Source of the DNA: Bradyrhizobium ivorense | Lineage (GTDB): Bacteria; Pseudomonadota; Alphaproteobacteria; Rhizobiales; Xanthobacteraceae | Assembly (NCBI RefSeq): GCF_900696085.1 | Contig: NZ_CAADFC020000025.1 | Location: 47,781-111,780 of the forward strand | Reading direction: 5' to 3' | Length of the DNA stretch: 64,000 nt | In this document: positions 48,617 through 58,833 of the stretch, piece after piece | How positions within the stretch are numbered: the stretch's first letter is position 1 | Layout: each line of letters opens with the position of its first letter | Notes under the pieces: model-generated | Database searches by the model: none | Seen by the model: only the letters and a program-made list of their open reading frames with translations | What the model was told of the DNA's origin: nothing | Translations under genes and position numbers: made by a program

Positions 48617-49311
48617 CTAGACTTCGAGCCACTCCTTGCGGATGCGGCCGTTGTCGGCGAGTGCCGCCGGGGTGCCCTCGAACACGATGCGGCCGTGGCC
48701 CATGACGTAGAGACGTCGGGAAATCCGCAGCGCAATGGTGAGTTTCTGTTCCACCAGCAGGATCGCGGTGCCGCGGCGCGCGATTTCGTCGAGCAGCGTG
48801 CCGACCTGTTCCACCAGCTTCGGGGCGAGGCCCTCGGTCGGCTCGTCGATGATGATGAGATCCGGGTCACCCATCAGGGTCCGGCACATCGTCAGCATCT
48901 GCTGCTCGCCGCCCGACAGCACGCCGGCCGGATTGTCCTGCCGCTTGGCGAGATTGGGAAACAGCGAAAATACGTCCTCGAAAGTCCAGCTCCCGGTCGC
49001 GCCCGCGCGCTTCAGGCCAAGCTCGAGGTTTTGCTTCACGGTGAGACCCGGAAACACCTGGCGGTCTTCCGGCACGTAGCCGATGCCGACATGGGCGATC
49101 TGATCGGGCCGGAGGCCTGCAATCGAGCGGCCCTTGAAGTCGATCCGGCCGACCGGCGGCACCAGCCCGATGATGGTCTTGCACACCGTCGAGCGGCCGA
49201 CGCCGTTGCGGCCGAGCAGGCTGACGATTTCGCCCTCGGCGACCGAGAGATCGACGCCTTGCAGGATGTGGCTCTTGCCATAGAAAGCGTGGAGATCGCG
49301 GACCTCGAGCA

Positions 49312-49315
<4 letters not shown>
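48617..49315 (-). CDS. livF: Branched-chain amino acid/amide ABC importer ATP-binding protein LivF, with Walker A Arg
   Basis: A 232-residue LivF-type ATPase. ABC signature LSGGEQQM, Walker B LIIIDEP and the H-loop-like Q at VEQKL are present. The Walker A reads GRNGVGRST at residues 35-43, with Arg41 in place of the invariant Lys, encoded CGC. The start ATG 49315 overlaps the livG stop by ATGA. It is the last gene of the importer operon and would work with LivG to energise transport; the Arg substitution may weaken ATP hydrolysis in this half. Confidence 0.9.
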
Positions 49316-50075
<760 letters not shown>

Positions 50076-50079
<4 letters not shown>

Positions 50080-51401
50080 GACACCGCCTCCTGCGTCTTG
50101 ACGATGGCGATGCCGGCGTCGATCTGCCGCTTGATGCTGTCGGCCTTGGCGCCTTCCATCAACGCGTCCCAGCGTTCGCGAAAACTGCGTGCTTCGCGCC
50201 GCAGCCACAGTCCGCCCAGCATGAGCGCTCCGAGCGCGATTACCCATGGCATCGGCGCCATGGTGTCGATGGTGTTGCCCGCGATCGTGAATGTCTTGCC
50301 CTGGGCCGCGCCGATCGTGGTGAAGGAGGCCAGTTCGACCAGCAGCACGAAGCCGAGCAGGACCAGCAGCGCCGGTGGAAACGCGCGTGCATAGGGCAGC
50401 GCCAGCTCGCGCAGCCGTCCGGCGCGCCAGATCGGCGCGTGCATGAAGATCAGCCCGATCAGGCCTCCCGGCGCGTACATCACCATGACGATGAAAAGCA
50501 CGCCGACATAGAGCAGCCAGGCGTTGCTGAGCAGGCTGACCCCGCTTTGCAGCAGCACCACCACGACGGTGCCGAGGATCGGACCGAAGAAGCCGCCGGC
50601 GCCGCCGATATAGACCGCGAGCAGCGCGTTGGCCGACTTCGCCGCAGACACCGTGTCGAAGGTGACGATCTCGTAGATCAGCACGTACAGGCCGCCGGCG
50701 ATGCCGGCGAAGAAGCCAGCCAGCGTGAACTGGTAGAGCCGCACCATGCGGGGATCGTAGCCGACGAACTGGGCGCGCTCGAAATTGTCGCGGGTGGCAT
50801 TGGCCATGCTGCCGAGCGGCGTCTGGGTCTGCAGCCGCATCAGGGCCGCGGCGATGAAGGCCCAGACCAGCACCAGGCAGTAGACCTGCCAGGGCGAGCT
50901 GTATCTGACGCCGAGCACGCTGGTATCCATCACGCGGTCGATCGGGATGCCGCCTTCGCCGCCGAAGAAGCCCATGAACATCAGCGCCGCGGCCGAGACC
51001 AGTTCGCCGAGCCCCATCGTGATCATGGCGAACGCGGTGGCGCGCTGCTTGGTCACCAGCCAGCCCAACACGTAGCCGAAGAACAGCCCGCCCAGTCCGC
51101 CCGCGAGCGGCACCAGTTCGGTCGGCAGCCAGAACGCGCCGGCCTTGACGAGCAGCACGACATGCGCCGCGCAATAGGCGCCCATGCCGAGCAGCACGGC
51201 GTGCCCGAACGACAGCAGGCCGGACTGGCCCATCAGCATGTTGTAGGAGAGCGCGAAGATCGCCATCACGCCGATCTCGCTCATCAGCGTCAGCACGAAG
51301 CCGGAATGGCGGCCCTTGCTCCAGTCGTAGAACAGGAACGGAATCGCCAGCAGGACGACGAAGGCGAGCAACCACGGCCAATGGCGGCGCAGCATGTTCA
51401 T
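50076..51401 (-). CDS. livM: Branched-chain amino acid/amide ABC importer permease LivM
   Basis: A 441-residue permease, longer than many LivM because of a C-terminal extension of about 70 residues beyond the conserved domain. It has about ten membrane helices, the conserved YNMLMGQSGLLSFGHAVLLGMGAY and LAVYIGGAGGFFGPILGT. It overlaps livG by GTGA and livH by four bases. Confidence 0.92.
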
Positions 51402-52345
51402 GTGTCACGCGTCCCCATGAGCCCGCGCGGCCGGAACACCAGGATCAGCACCAGCAGCAGAAACGGCAGCAGGGCGCCGACTCGCGGCAGCGTCACGTTG
51501 AGAACTTCTGCAAACGGCGTGCTCGAGGTCACGGTGAAGCCGAACTTGGCCAGCAGATCGGCCAGCGAGACGTCGAACACGACGGCGAAGGTCTGGATCA
51601 ATCCCATCAGGATCGAGGCGATGAAGCAGCCGGTCAGCGAACCCAAACCGCCGAACACGACGACGACGAACACGATGGGTCCCATGGTGAACGCCATTGC
51701 CGGCTCGGTGACCTGGTAGTTGCCGCCGATCACCCCGGCGAGCCCCGCCAGCGCGGTGCCGGCGGCAAACACCAGCGTGAAGATCCGCGGCACGTTGTGG
51801 CCGAGCGCCGAGGCCATATCGGGATGGGTCAGCGCGGCCTGGATCACGAGGCCGACGCGGGTCCGCGTCAGGCCGAGCCAGATCGCTCCGAACATCAGCG
51901 CCGAGATCGCCAGCATGAAGGCGCGATAGGCCGGGAATTGCGTGCCGTAGATCCGGAACAGCGGGAAATCCAGCAACTCCGGCACCCGGTAGGGCACCGG
52001 CAGCAGGCCCCAGGTCATCTGCACGACCTTCTCGATGATCAAAGCAAGGCCGAAGGTGAACAGCAATTCGGCGATGTGGCCGTTGCGATGGACGCGCCGC
52101 AATCCCCACATCTCGATGGCGGCGCCGATCAGCCCGCACAGCAGCGGTGCAATCACCAGCGCCGGCCAGAAGCCGATGTGAACGCTGATCGTATAGGCGA
52201 AATAGGCGCCCAGCATGTAGGCGCTGGCATGGGCGAAATTCAGCACACCCATCATGCTGAGGATGAGCGTGAGCCCGCTCGCCAGCATGAACAACAACAT
52301 GCCGTAGACGAGGCCGTTCAGGAGCGAGACGACGAAGACTTCCAT
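51398..52345 (-). CDS. livH: Branched-chain amino acid/amide ABC importer permease LivH
   Basis: A 315-residue permease with the LivH signature (LILSMMGVLNFAHASAYMLGAY near the N-terminus, VVVFGGLGSLTGCFIASI near the C-terminus) and about eight membrane helices. Standard length. It follows the binding-protein gene by 70 bases and overlaps livM by four bases. Confidence 0.92.
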   Translation of the reverse strand: MEVFVVSLLNGLVYGMLLFMLASGLTLILSMMGVLNFAHASAYMLGAYFAYTISVHIGFWPALVIAPLLCGLIGAAIEMWGLRRVHRNGHIAELLFTFGLALIIEKVVQMTWGLLPVPYRVPELLDFPLFRIYGTQFPAYRAFMLAISALMFGAIWLGLTRTRVGLVIQAALTHPDMASALGHNVPRIFTLVFAAGTALAGLAGVIGGNYQVTEPAMAFTMGPIVFVVVVFGGLGSLTGCFIASILMGLIQTFAVVFDVSLADLLAKFGFTVTSSTPFAEVLNVTLPRVGALLPFLLLVLILVFRPRGLMGTRDT

Positions 52346-52415
52346 GGCACCGGCCCCACCGCAAGGTACGACGCCTGCTTCCCTGTCGACGGGAAGCAGG
52401 CGACTGTTGTGCCGG

Positions 52416-53660
52416 TCAGGCGCCGGGGCGCTTCATCTTGCAGGTGTTGGGCTGATCGATATCCTTGGCGAGGATCGTCGCCGAGGTGGCCCAGCCGAGG
52501 CCGGTGCCTTCGGCGTCATACTTGACGCCCTTCTTGAAGGTGCCGACGAAATATTCGCTGATGATCTGGTGGTCTTCCTTGCGCATCTTGGTGTCGAAGC
52601 CGAGGAAGTCCTTGACCGTGAGGTCCTCCATCGCGGTGGCGACCTTGGCCGGCTCGACCGAACCCGCCTTGTTCACCGCGGCCTGCAGATACTCGAAGAT
52701 GGTGCGGAAGCCGGCAGCGGAGAAGTCGAACTTGTGCTTCTCGCGGAATCCGTTGGTGAACGCTTCGGCTTCCTTGTTGCCGATCTCCGGCGCGACGTTT
52801 TCGCCGTAGGACATCACGGCCAGCACGCGGTTGTCGCCGCCGGCGCCGATCGCGGTCGGCCCGCCGGCGAGATGGGCGTAGAAGGTGTAGTAGCGCAGAT
52901 CGGCGCCGGCATCGATGCCGGCCTTGATCAGGAGGTTCATGTCCGGCCCCCAATTGCCGGTCAGCAGGGCCTGGGCGCCTGACGCTTTGATCTTGGTGAT
53001 GTAGGGCGAGAAATCCTTGATCTTGCCGAGCGGGATCAACTCGTCGCCGACCACCTGAATGTCGGGCCGCAGCTTGCCGAGATAGTTCTTCACCTCGCGC
53101 TGCACCGACTGGCCGAACAGATAATCCTGGTTGATCAGATAGACCTTTGTGGTTTGCTTTGGCAGCGCGCGGACCATCACCTCGGCCTTCATGCCGGCAT
53201 GCAGGTCGAAGCGGAAGTGCCAGAAGCTGCACTGCTCGTTGGTCAGCTCCGGCGCCACCGCCCCGCAGTTGAGATAGATGATGCGGTTGTCCGGGTTGCG
53301 GTCGTTGTGCTTGTTGACGCCGTCGATCAGCGCGGCGGCGATGTTCGAGCCGCTGCACTGCATGATGAAGGGCATGTTCTGGTCAGTGGCGCTCTTGAGC
53401 GCGATCAGCGCGTCCGACGGCTGCGATTTGTTGTCGAACGGCGCCAGTTCGAACTTCTTGCCGAGCGCGCCGCCCTTGGAATTGATGTAGTCGATGATGT
53501 ACTGCATCTGCTTCAGGTTGGCGTCGCCGACCTGCGCGAATGGCCCTGAAAGCGGATCGGTGTAAGCAACCTTGATGGTGCCTTGTGCCAGCGCCTGACC
53601 GCCACCGGCGATCGCGAGCAGGAGTCCGAAGAACGCCGTCAACCACTTGCCTCGCAGCAT
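52416..53660 (-). CDS. Periplasmic substrate-binding protein of a Liv/HAAT-type ABC importer
   Basis: A 414-residue Peripla_BP_6 protein with signal peptide (LTAFFGLLLAIAGGGQALA) and a two-lobe binding fold: IKVAYTDPLSGPFAQVGDANLKQ, FIMQCSGSNIAAALI, VYLINQDYLFGQSVQREVK, GADLRYYTFYAHLAGG. Substrates of this class are branched amino acids, amides, urea or aromatic acids; the ligand cannot be assigned. ATG 53660 follows GGGGAGG and places the signal sequence at the N-terminus. It is the first gene of a five-gene operon with LivH, M, G, F and lies beside a catabolic region. Confidence 0.9.
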   Translation of the reverse strand: MLRGKWLTAFFGLLLAIAGGGQALAQGTIKVAYTDPLSGPFAQVGDANLKQMQYIIDYINSKGGALGKKFELAPFDNKSQPSDALIALKSATDQNMPFIMQCSGSNIAAALIDGVNKHNDRNPDNRIIYLNCGAVAPELTNEQCSFWHFRFDLHAGMKAEVMVRALPKQTTKVYLINQDYLFGQSVQREVKNYLGKLRPDIQVVGDELIPLGKIKDFSPYITKIKASGAQALLTGNWGPDMNLLIKAGIDAGADLRYYTFYAHLAGGPTAIGAGGDNRVLAVMSYGENVAPEIGNKEAEAFTNGFREKHKFDFSAAGFRTIFEYLQAAVNKAGSVEPAKVATAMEDLTVKDFLGFDTKMRKEDHQIISEYFVGTFKKGVKYDAEGTGLGWATSATILAKDIDQPNTCKMKRPGA

Positions 53661-53864
53661 GGTGCAGTCCTCCCCTGATGTGTCCGCTTTTTTGTTTTTG
53701 CGGCGCTGAAGCAAAATCGTAACACGGACCCGGCGCCCGCCGCCACTGGGAATATTCCGCGAGGTGCCTCGTCATTCAGCAGCGGATGTCCGGCGCATCC
53801 GCATCGTCCACATTCCACCATGCGGGATTCGAGGGCGCCGTTCTTGTACGGCTGGCCGCAGGGA

Positions 53865-54683
53865 TCAGCGCGCCCGGCCGCTCGTCGGCGCCGACGCCCA
53901 TTGCCGGAACACCTCGCGGGTCGCGTCGTTCATCGGGAAGAAGCTTTCGATGCGCAGCTCCTGCAGGGTGATGTCCTGCGGCGTGCCGAGAGTGGCGAGC
54001 GTCGTGAACAGCTCGAGCGTGACCGCGCCTTTGGCAAATCGCATCGGCAGCACCGGGCCGCTGGCCGTCTCGGCGGATGGCGCGGCGAGGCTTGCTTGCA
54101 CGCCGGCGTAGCCGCGCAAGCGGTCGCGCAGCGCCGCGGTCTCTGCCGTTCCGTCGGCGGCGGCATCGGCCTCGACGCTGCGCACGAAATAGGCGACGAC
54201 TTCAGGCCAGTTGGTGAGGTGAGGGCGCAGCACGTCCGGCGCGACCAGCGCATCGGCGAGATTGACCGCGGCGCCCGGGTCGAGCGGGCCGACCAGAAAT
54301 TCCACCATCGCCACGGCGCCGTTGTTGGCGTGCAGCAGATTCCAGCGGCGGTCGACCACCACCGCCGGATATGGCTCCTGCTGCGCCAGCATGAAGTCGA
54401 GCGCCTGCCGGATCGGCGCCAGCGCTTCGGCGCCGTAGGGCGTCTCCGACCAGGTCGGCGCAAAGCCCGCGGCCAGCAGCAGGTCGTTCGACTGCCGCAG
54501 CGACAGCGCGAGCGCCACCGACAGGCGCTGCACCATCTCGCGGCTCGGCCGCGTGCGGCCGAGCTCGAGGAAGCTGACATGGCGCTGCGAGCAGTCCGCA
54601 ATCGACGCCAGCTGCAGCTGCGACAGGCCGCGCCGCTTGCGCGCGTCGGCCAGCCGCGATGGAAAGCTCGATTGCATGGTCAT
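53865..54683 (-). CDS. XRE-family regulator with MmyB-like C-terminal ligand domain
   Basis: A 272-residue regulator. The HTH spans residues about 10-65 (LADARKRRGLSQLQLASIADCSQRHVSFLELGRTRPS); the C-terminal part (residues about 95-260: DRRWNLLHANNGAVAMVEF) is the MmyB-like domain that senses a small ligand. It is divergent from the 2-hydroxyacid dehydrogenase gene with an inverted repeat between the two starts. ATG 54683 follows AGG; ATG 54677 is also in frame. It probably controls the adjacent catabolic genes. Confidence 0.88.
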   Translation of the reverse strand: MTMQSSFPSRLADARKRRGLSQLQLASIADCSQRHVSFLELGRTRPSREMVQRLSVALALSLRQSNDLLLAAGFAPTWSETPYGAEALAPIRQALDFMLAQQEPYPAVVVDRRWNLLHANNGAVAMVEFLVGPLDPGAAVNLADALVAPDVLRPHLTNWPEVVAYFVRSVEADAAADGTAETAALRDRLRGYAGVQASLAAPSAETASGPVLPMRFAKGAVTLELFTTLATLGTPQDITLQELRIESFFPMNDATREVFRQWASAPTSGRAR

Positions 54684-54684
54684 G

Positions 54685-54701
54685 ACTACCTGGCACGTAG
54701 T
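54685..54701. promoter_or_regulatory. Inverted repeat between the XRE regulator and the 2-hydroxyacid dehydrogenase gene
   Basis: ACTAC (54685-54689) and GTAGT (54697-54701) are inverted with a 7-base spacer. It lies one base upstream of the regulator start, so binding would block its own initiation. Confidence 0.35.
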
Positions 54702-54780
54702 TGATTGCCGACAGACGCGCGGCGATAGTGCCGAGCAAGAAGCTGCACGACAAGTGCCGCCGGCAAAGAGGATCGAACAG

Positions 54781-55758
54781 ATGAAGGCTGTGTTCGCCGG
54801 ATCGTTTGCGGTCCGTCTGGTCGAGCCGGTGCGGCGGCGCCTGACCATGCCGTGCGAGATCGTCGCGGGCGACGAAGCTGCTGTCGTCGATCAGCTCGGC
54901 GATGCGGATGTTCTGGTCTCGATGGCGTTCACGAAACAATTTGCCTCTGCGGGCGCGAAGCTGCGCCTCGTGCAGGTGCCGGGCGCAGGCCTCGACCGCA
55001 TCGACCGGTCGCAGCTCCGCTCGGGACTGGCGCTCGCCAATGCCTACGGCCACGAGGCCGGGATCGCCGAATACGTCATGGGCGCCATGATCGCGCTGAC
55101 GCGAAATTTTCAACGCATCGACCAAAAGCTCAGGGCCGGCCAATGGGAGAGCCAGTGGTCGGTCGATGCGCCGGCGCCGCCGCTGTGGCCGGAGGTTGCC
55201 GGCAAGACGCTCGGGATTTTGGGGTTTGGACATATCGGCGAAGCGCTGGCGCGGCGCGCCCACGCGTTCGACATGAAAGTCTGCGCCGTCAGACGGCAGG
55301 CGCAAGCCGATGTGCCGCGCGAGCTGATGTTCGTCGGCGGGCCGGAACGGCTCGACGAGTTGCTCGGTCTCTCCGACTATCTCGCCATCACGCTGTCGCT
55401 CTCGCCGGAGACGCGCGATCTGCTCGACGCCGACAGGCTCGCCCTGATGAAGCCGCAAGCCTATTTGATCAACGTGGCGCGCGCAGAAATCGTCAACGAG
55501 CAGGCACTGTTTGACGCGCTCGCTGCAGGACGGCTCGCCGGCGCTGCGCTCGACGTCTGGTACCGCTACCCGACCGCTGCAGGCGTCACGCCGCCATCCA
55601 CGGCGCCGTTCCATACCCTGGGCAATGTGATCATGACGCCGCATGTCTCGGGCTGGACCAAGGGCATGCTCGAATCGCGCGCCGGGCTCATCGCTGAAAA
55701 TATCGAGCGGACGGCGCGCGGCGAACCGCCGCTCAACGCGGTCGCGGCGGCGAATTGA
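54781..55758 (+). CDS. D-isomer-specific 2-hydroxyacid dehydrogenase family protein, atypical active site
   Basis: A 325-residue NAD(P)-dependent dehydrogenase with the cofactor-binding loop LGILGFGHIGEALARRA. The catalytic Arg is in INVARAEIV and the His in MTPHVSGWT. The conserved Glu that normally follows the DVF/DVY segment appears absent: the sequence reads LDVWYRYPTAAG. This may be a subgroup trait or indicates a changed acid/base residue. ATG 54781 follows AGAGGA. It is divergent from the XRE regulator and heads a plus-strand run of transport and catabolic genes. Substrate unknown. Confidence 0.82.
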   Translation: MKAVFAGSFAVRLVEPVRRRLTMPCEIVAGDEAAVVDQLGDADVLVSMAFTKQFASAGAKLRLVQVPGAGLDRIDRSQLRSGLALANAYGHEAGIAEYVMGAMIALTRNFQRIDQKLRAGQWESQWSVDAPAPPLWPEVAGKTLGILGFGHIGEALARRAHAFDMKVCAVRRQAQADVPRELMFVGGPERLDELLGLSDYLAITLSLSPETRDLLDADRLALMKPQAYLINVARAEIVNEQALFDALAAGRLAGAALDVWYRYPTAAGVTPPSTAPFHTLGNVIMTPHVSGWTKGMLESRAGLIAENIERTARGEPPLNAVAAAN

Positions 55759-55760
55759 TC

Positions 55761-57074
55761 ATGCCGGCGGAGCAGGGTGCAAAACATTGGCAGGCGCGGC
55801 TGCCGTTCTACTATGGCTGGCTGATCGTCGCGATCGCCTTCGTGACCATGGCGATCGGCGTGACCGGGCGCACCGCGTTCTCGCTGCTGCTGCCGCCCTT
55901 GATCGACGAGTTCAAATGGGACCGCGGCCTTGCGGCAGGCGCGTTCTCGTTCGGCTTCCTCGTCTCGGCCGTGCTGTCGCCGATCGTCGGCCGGGTGATG
56001 GATGCGCGCGGTCCCCGCATCGTCATCCTCAGCGGTGTCGCGCTGATGTCGGCCGGCCTGTTGCTGGCGCCGTGGATCGCAAGCCCGTGGCAGCTCTATG
56101 CGACGCTCGGGGTCGCGGTCGGCGGCGGCGCCAACATGATGACCTATACCGCGCACTCGCAATTCCTGCCGAACTGGTTCGTGCGCCGGCGCGGGCTCGC
56201 GATCAGCATTGCGTTCGCGGGGGCAGGGGTCGGCGCCGTGCTGCTGCTGCCCTGGCTGCAGGGCATCATTCTGACCGAGGGCTGGCGCGCGTCCTGCGTC
56301 GCGATGGGATGGCTGGTGTTGCTCGGCATCGCACCGCTGGCGCTGCTGGTGCGGAAGGGGCCGGCCGATGTCGGGCAAAACCCGGATGGCGACAAGACGC
56401 CGATCGACAAGACAGCGGGCAGGGGCGCCGCCGCGATCGTCGATCCCGCCTGGGCGGCGACCGAATGGACGCTCGGCCGCGCGCTGCGCACGTTTCGATT
56501 CTGGTGCATCGCGCTCGGCTATTTCCTGGCGCTGATCGCCTGGTACGCGGTGCAGGTGCACCAGACCAAATACCTTGTCGAGATCGGCTTCTCGCCGCTG
56601 GTCGCGGCGTGGGCGCTCGGCGCGGTCAGCGTCATCGCCATTCCCGGCCAGATATTGCTCGGCGGCTTGTCCGACCGGATCGGCCGCGAGTGGATCTGGA
56701 CCGCGGGCTGTCTCGGCTTCGTGATTTCCTATGCAGCGCTGCTGGCGCTGGAGTTCTGGCCGTCGCACGCGCTGCTCTACGCCATGGTGTTCGCGCAGGG
56801 CTTCTTTGGCTACGCGCTGACCTCGGTGATGGGACCGATCGTTGCCGAGATCTTCGAGGGACCGCATTACGGCGCGATCTTCGGCACCATCACCATCGCG
56901 CTGATCGGCGGCGGCGCCGCCGGGCCCTGGATGGCCGGCGTCATCCATGATGCGACCGGAAGCTATCGGCTCGCCTTCGTGTTGATCATCGCCTTCTGTC
57001 TGATGTCAGCCGTGGCGATCTGGATTGCGGGGCCACGACACGTCCGCCTGGTGCCGGGACGCGTGCCGCACTGA
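55761..57074 (+). CDS. Major facilitator superfamily transporter (monocarboxylate/oxalate-formate type)
   Basis: A 437-residue 12-helix MFS carrier. A GRVMDARGPR loop sits between helices 2 and 3, and the conserved R/E region of the OFA/MCT type follows (TYTAHSQFLPNWFVRRRGLAISIAFAG, split here). ATG 55761, two bases after the dehydrogenase stop, is used; a TTG at 55755 is an alternative. The two genes form an operon, so this carrier is probably for a hydroxy acid or related carboxylate; substrate inferred from neighbours only. Confidence 0.85.
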   Translation: MPAEQGAKHWQARLPFYYGWLIVAIAFVTMAIGVTGRTAFSLLLPPLIDEFKWDRGLAAGAFSFGFLVSAVLSPIVGRVMDARGPRIVILSGVALMSAGLLLAPWIASPWQLYATLGVAVGGGANMMTYTAHSQFLPNWFVRRRGLAISIAFAGAGVGAVLLLPWLQGIILTEGWRASCVAMGWLVLLGIAPLALLVRKGPADVGQNPDGDKTPIDKTAGRGAAAIVDPAWAATEWTLGRALRTFRFWCIALGYFLALIAWYAVQVHQTKYLVEIGFSPLVAAWALGAVSVIAIPGQILLGGLSDRIGREWIWTAGCLGFVISYAALLALEFWPSHALLYAMVFAQGFFGYALTSVMGPIVAEIFEGPHYGAIFGTITIALIGGGAAGPWMAGVIHDATGSYRLAFVLIIAFCLMSAVAIWIAGPRHVRLVPGRVPH

Positions 57075-57314
57075 CGGCGCAGGCCGAACCCTGCCTAACC
57101 GCTCACCAGTGACCTGCTCAAAGACAAGGCATGTACGTCGATAAATGTCGTAATATCAATATGTTGTTAAAAAGTGTATGCAGAATGCAAAATGTGCTTG
57201 TCGTTTCACCGTCATTCGAACAGACTTCACGGCGGGCAGGGCAAGGCGACATGACCGTCAATGGCGACGGTCACGCGACGGGGAAACATCAATCTGCCGA
57301 CAGTGGAGGAAGCC
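57075..57314. promoter_or_regulatory. AT-rich promoter region of the second MFS gene
   Basis: The 240 bases hold an unusually AT-rich stretch at 57130-57200. TGCA-GAA-TGCA at 57179-57189 is a small inverted repeat of the form bound by some GntR/FCD regulators. A direct link to the GntR encoded at 59609-60418 is only a guess. Confidence 0.3.
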
Positions 57315-58619
57315 ATGAGCGAACAGGTGTCCACCATCGCGATGACGGACGCGGCGAAGCCAACCGGCGTGCGCTGGAAGATTTTTCTGCTGATGCTGTT
57401 CCTGATCTCGATCAACTACATCGACCGCGCCTCGCTGTCGGTCGCGATGCCGCTGATCGCCAAGGAGTTCGACATCGATCCGGCGATGCAGGGCCTGATC
57501 CTGAGCTCGTTCTTCTGGACTTACGCCTTCATGCAGGTGCCGGGCGGCATGCTCGCCGATCGCTACAAGCCGCGGATCGTGATCGCGGCGGCGACATTCT
57601 TCTGGGGCGCATTCCAGGCGCTCGCCGCGCTCTCGACGAGCTGGTTCCTGCTGCTCTTGACCCGGCTTGGCCTCGGCGCGTCGGAGGCGCCGATCTATCC
57701 GGCCGGCGGCAAGCTCAACGCGATCTGGATGACGCAGACCGAACGCGGCCGCGGCGCCACCCTGCTGGACGGCGGCGCGCCGCTCGGGGCCGCCCTCGGC
57801 GCGATCGTGATCGCATGGCTGATCGCGGCGTTCGATTCCTGGCGGATGGCCTTCGTCATCGCCGGCGTCGGCACCATGCTGTGCGGCATCTGGGCCTGGC
57901 AGTACATCCGCAACGCGCCGCGCGAGCATCCCGGCGTCAACGAGGCCGAAGCGCGCTATCTCGAGGAGGCGCATGCGATCGAGGACGCGGCGACGCCGGC
58001 CGCGTCGGGTGCGGGCTGGGCAGCCTATTTCCGCTTCCGCTCGGTCTGGTGCATGTGCCTGGGGTGGATGTTCTTCAACACCACCTTCTACGGGCTTTTG
58101 ACCTGGATGCCGAACTACCTGTTCAAGGTGCACGGCTTCGACATCAAGGCGCTCGGCGGCGCGTCCTTCATCATCTTCTTCGCCGGCTTCGTCGGTGAGC
58201 TGGTCGGCGGCTGGATCGGCGACAGCTGGCGGGAGCGGGGCGGCTCACCGAACATGGTGTTCCGCACCCTGTTCGGCATTGCCGCGATCATGGCGACGGT
58301 CTCGATCTTCCTGGTCGCCTACGTCACCAATCCGGTCGCGGTCGTGGTGCTGCTGTCGACCACGCTGTTCTTCCTGCGCTGGTGCGGCATGTACTGGGCG
58401 ATCCCCTCGGCGCTGGCCGGCCGCGGCAAGTCGGGCTTCCTCGGCGGTTGCATGAATCTCGGCGGCAACATCGCCGGCATCACCACGCCGCTGATCGTCG
58501 GCTTCATCGTGCAGGCCACCGGCTCGTACTTCCTGGCGCTGATGTACTTTGCCACCGCAGGCATCGCGCTGTTGATCTGCTCGACGCTGATCGATTACAG
58601 CCGCAAGCTGCCGGTGTAA
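57315..58619 (+). CDS. Major facilitator superfamily transporter, anion:cation symporter (ACS) type
   Basis: A 434-residue 12-helix carrier of the ACS family, which imports organic anions (hexuronates, phthalate, tartrate, glucarate and similar). Features are INYIDRASLSVAMPLI in helix 1, GMLADRYKPR after helix 2 and GASEAPIYPAGGK in helix 4. ATG 57315 follows GGAGG. It is separated from the first MFS gene by an AT-rich promoter region and followed by a palindromic repeat and the decarboxylase-like gene. Confidence 0.88.
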   Translation: MSEQVSTIAMTDAAKPTGVRWKIFLLMLFLISINYIDRASLSVAMPLIAKEFDIDPAMQGLILSSFFWTYAFMQVPGGMLADRYKPRIVIAAATFFWGAFQALAALSTSWFLLLLTRLGLGASEAPIYPAGGKLNAIWMTQTERGRGATLLDGGAPLGAALGAIVIAWLIAAFDSWRMAFVIAGVGTMLCGIWAWQYIRNAPREHPGVNEAEARYLEEAHAIEDAATPAASGAGWAAYFRFRSVWCMCLGWMFFNTTFYGLLTWMPNYLFKVHGFDIKALGGASFIIFFAGFVGELVGGWIGDSWRERGGSPNMVFRTLFGIAAIMATVSIFLVAYVTNPVAVVVLLSTTLFFLRWCGMYWAIPSALAGRGKSGFLGGCMNLGGNIAGITTPLIVGFIVQATGSYFLALMYFATAGIALLICSTLIDYSRKLPV

Positions 58620-58665
58620 GCATGCTAGGATTGGATCGAGCACCAACCGCGAAGAAGCTGCGCTC

Positions 58666-58792
58666 CCTCTCCCGCTTGCGGGGGAGGGTTGGGGTGGGGG
58701 TGTCGCCACGAGCGGCACCCTTTGTGTGGAGGGAGCCCCCACCCGTATCGCATCTAACGATGCGATACGACCTCCCCCGCAAGCGGGAGAGG
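58666..58792. repeat. Inverted repeat element with central hairpin between a MFS gene and the AMDase-like gene
   Basis: The 22-base arms at 58666-58687 and 58771-58792 are perfect inverted copies (arm begins CCTCTCCCGCTTGCGG). Inside, 58745-58754 and 58759-58768 form a perfect 10-bp hairpin with loop TAAC. G-rich runs follow the first arm. Such elements are dispersed in Rhizobiales as I recall. Confidence 0.8.
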
Positions 58793-58833
58793 TGCAACGA
58801 GTCCGCGGGCGCACCGATTGATGAGGCTCGCGA

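Noticed and set aside
54690..54708. Sigma-54 type promoter before the 2-hydroxyacid dehydrogenase gene
   Set aside because: TGGCAC is present, but the GG-to-GC spacing is 13 instead of 10 bases.
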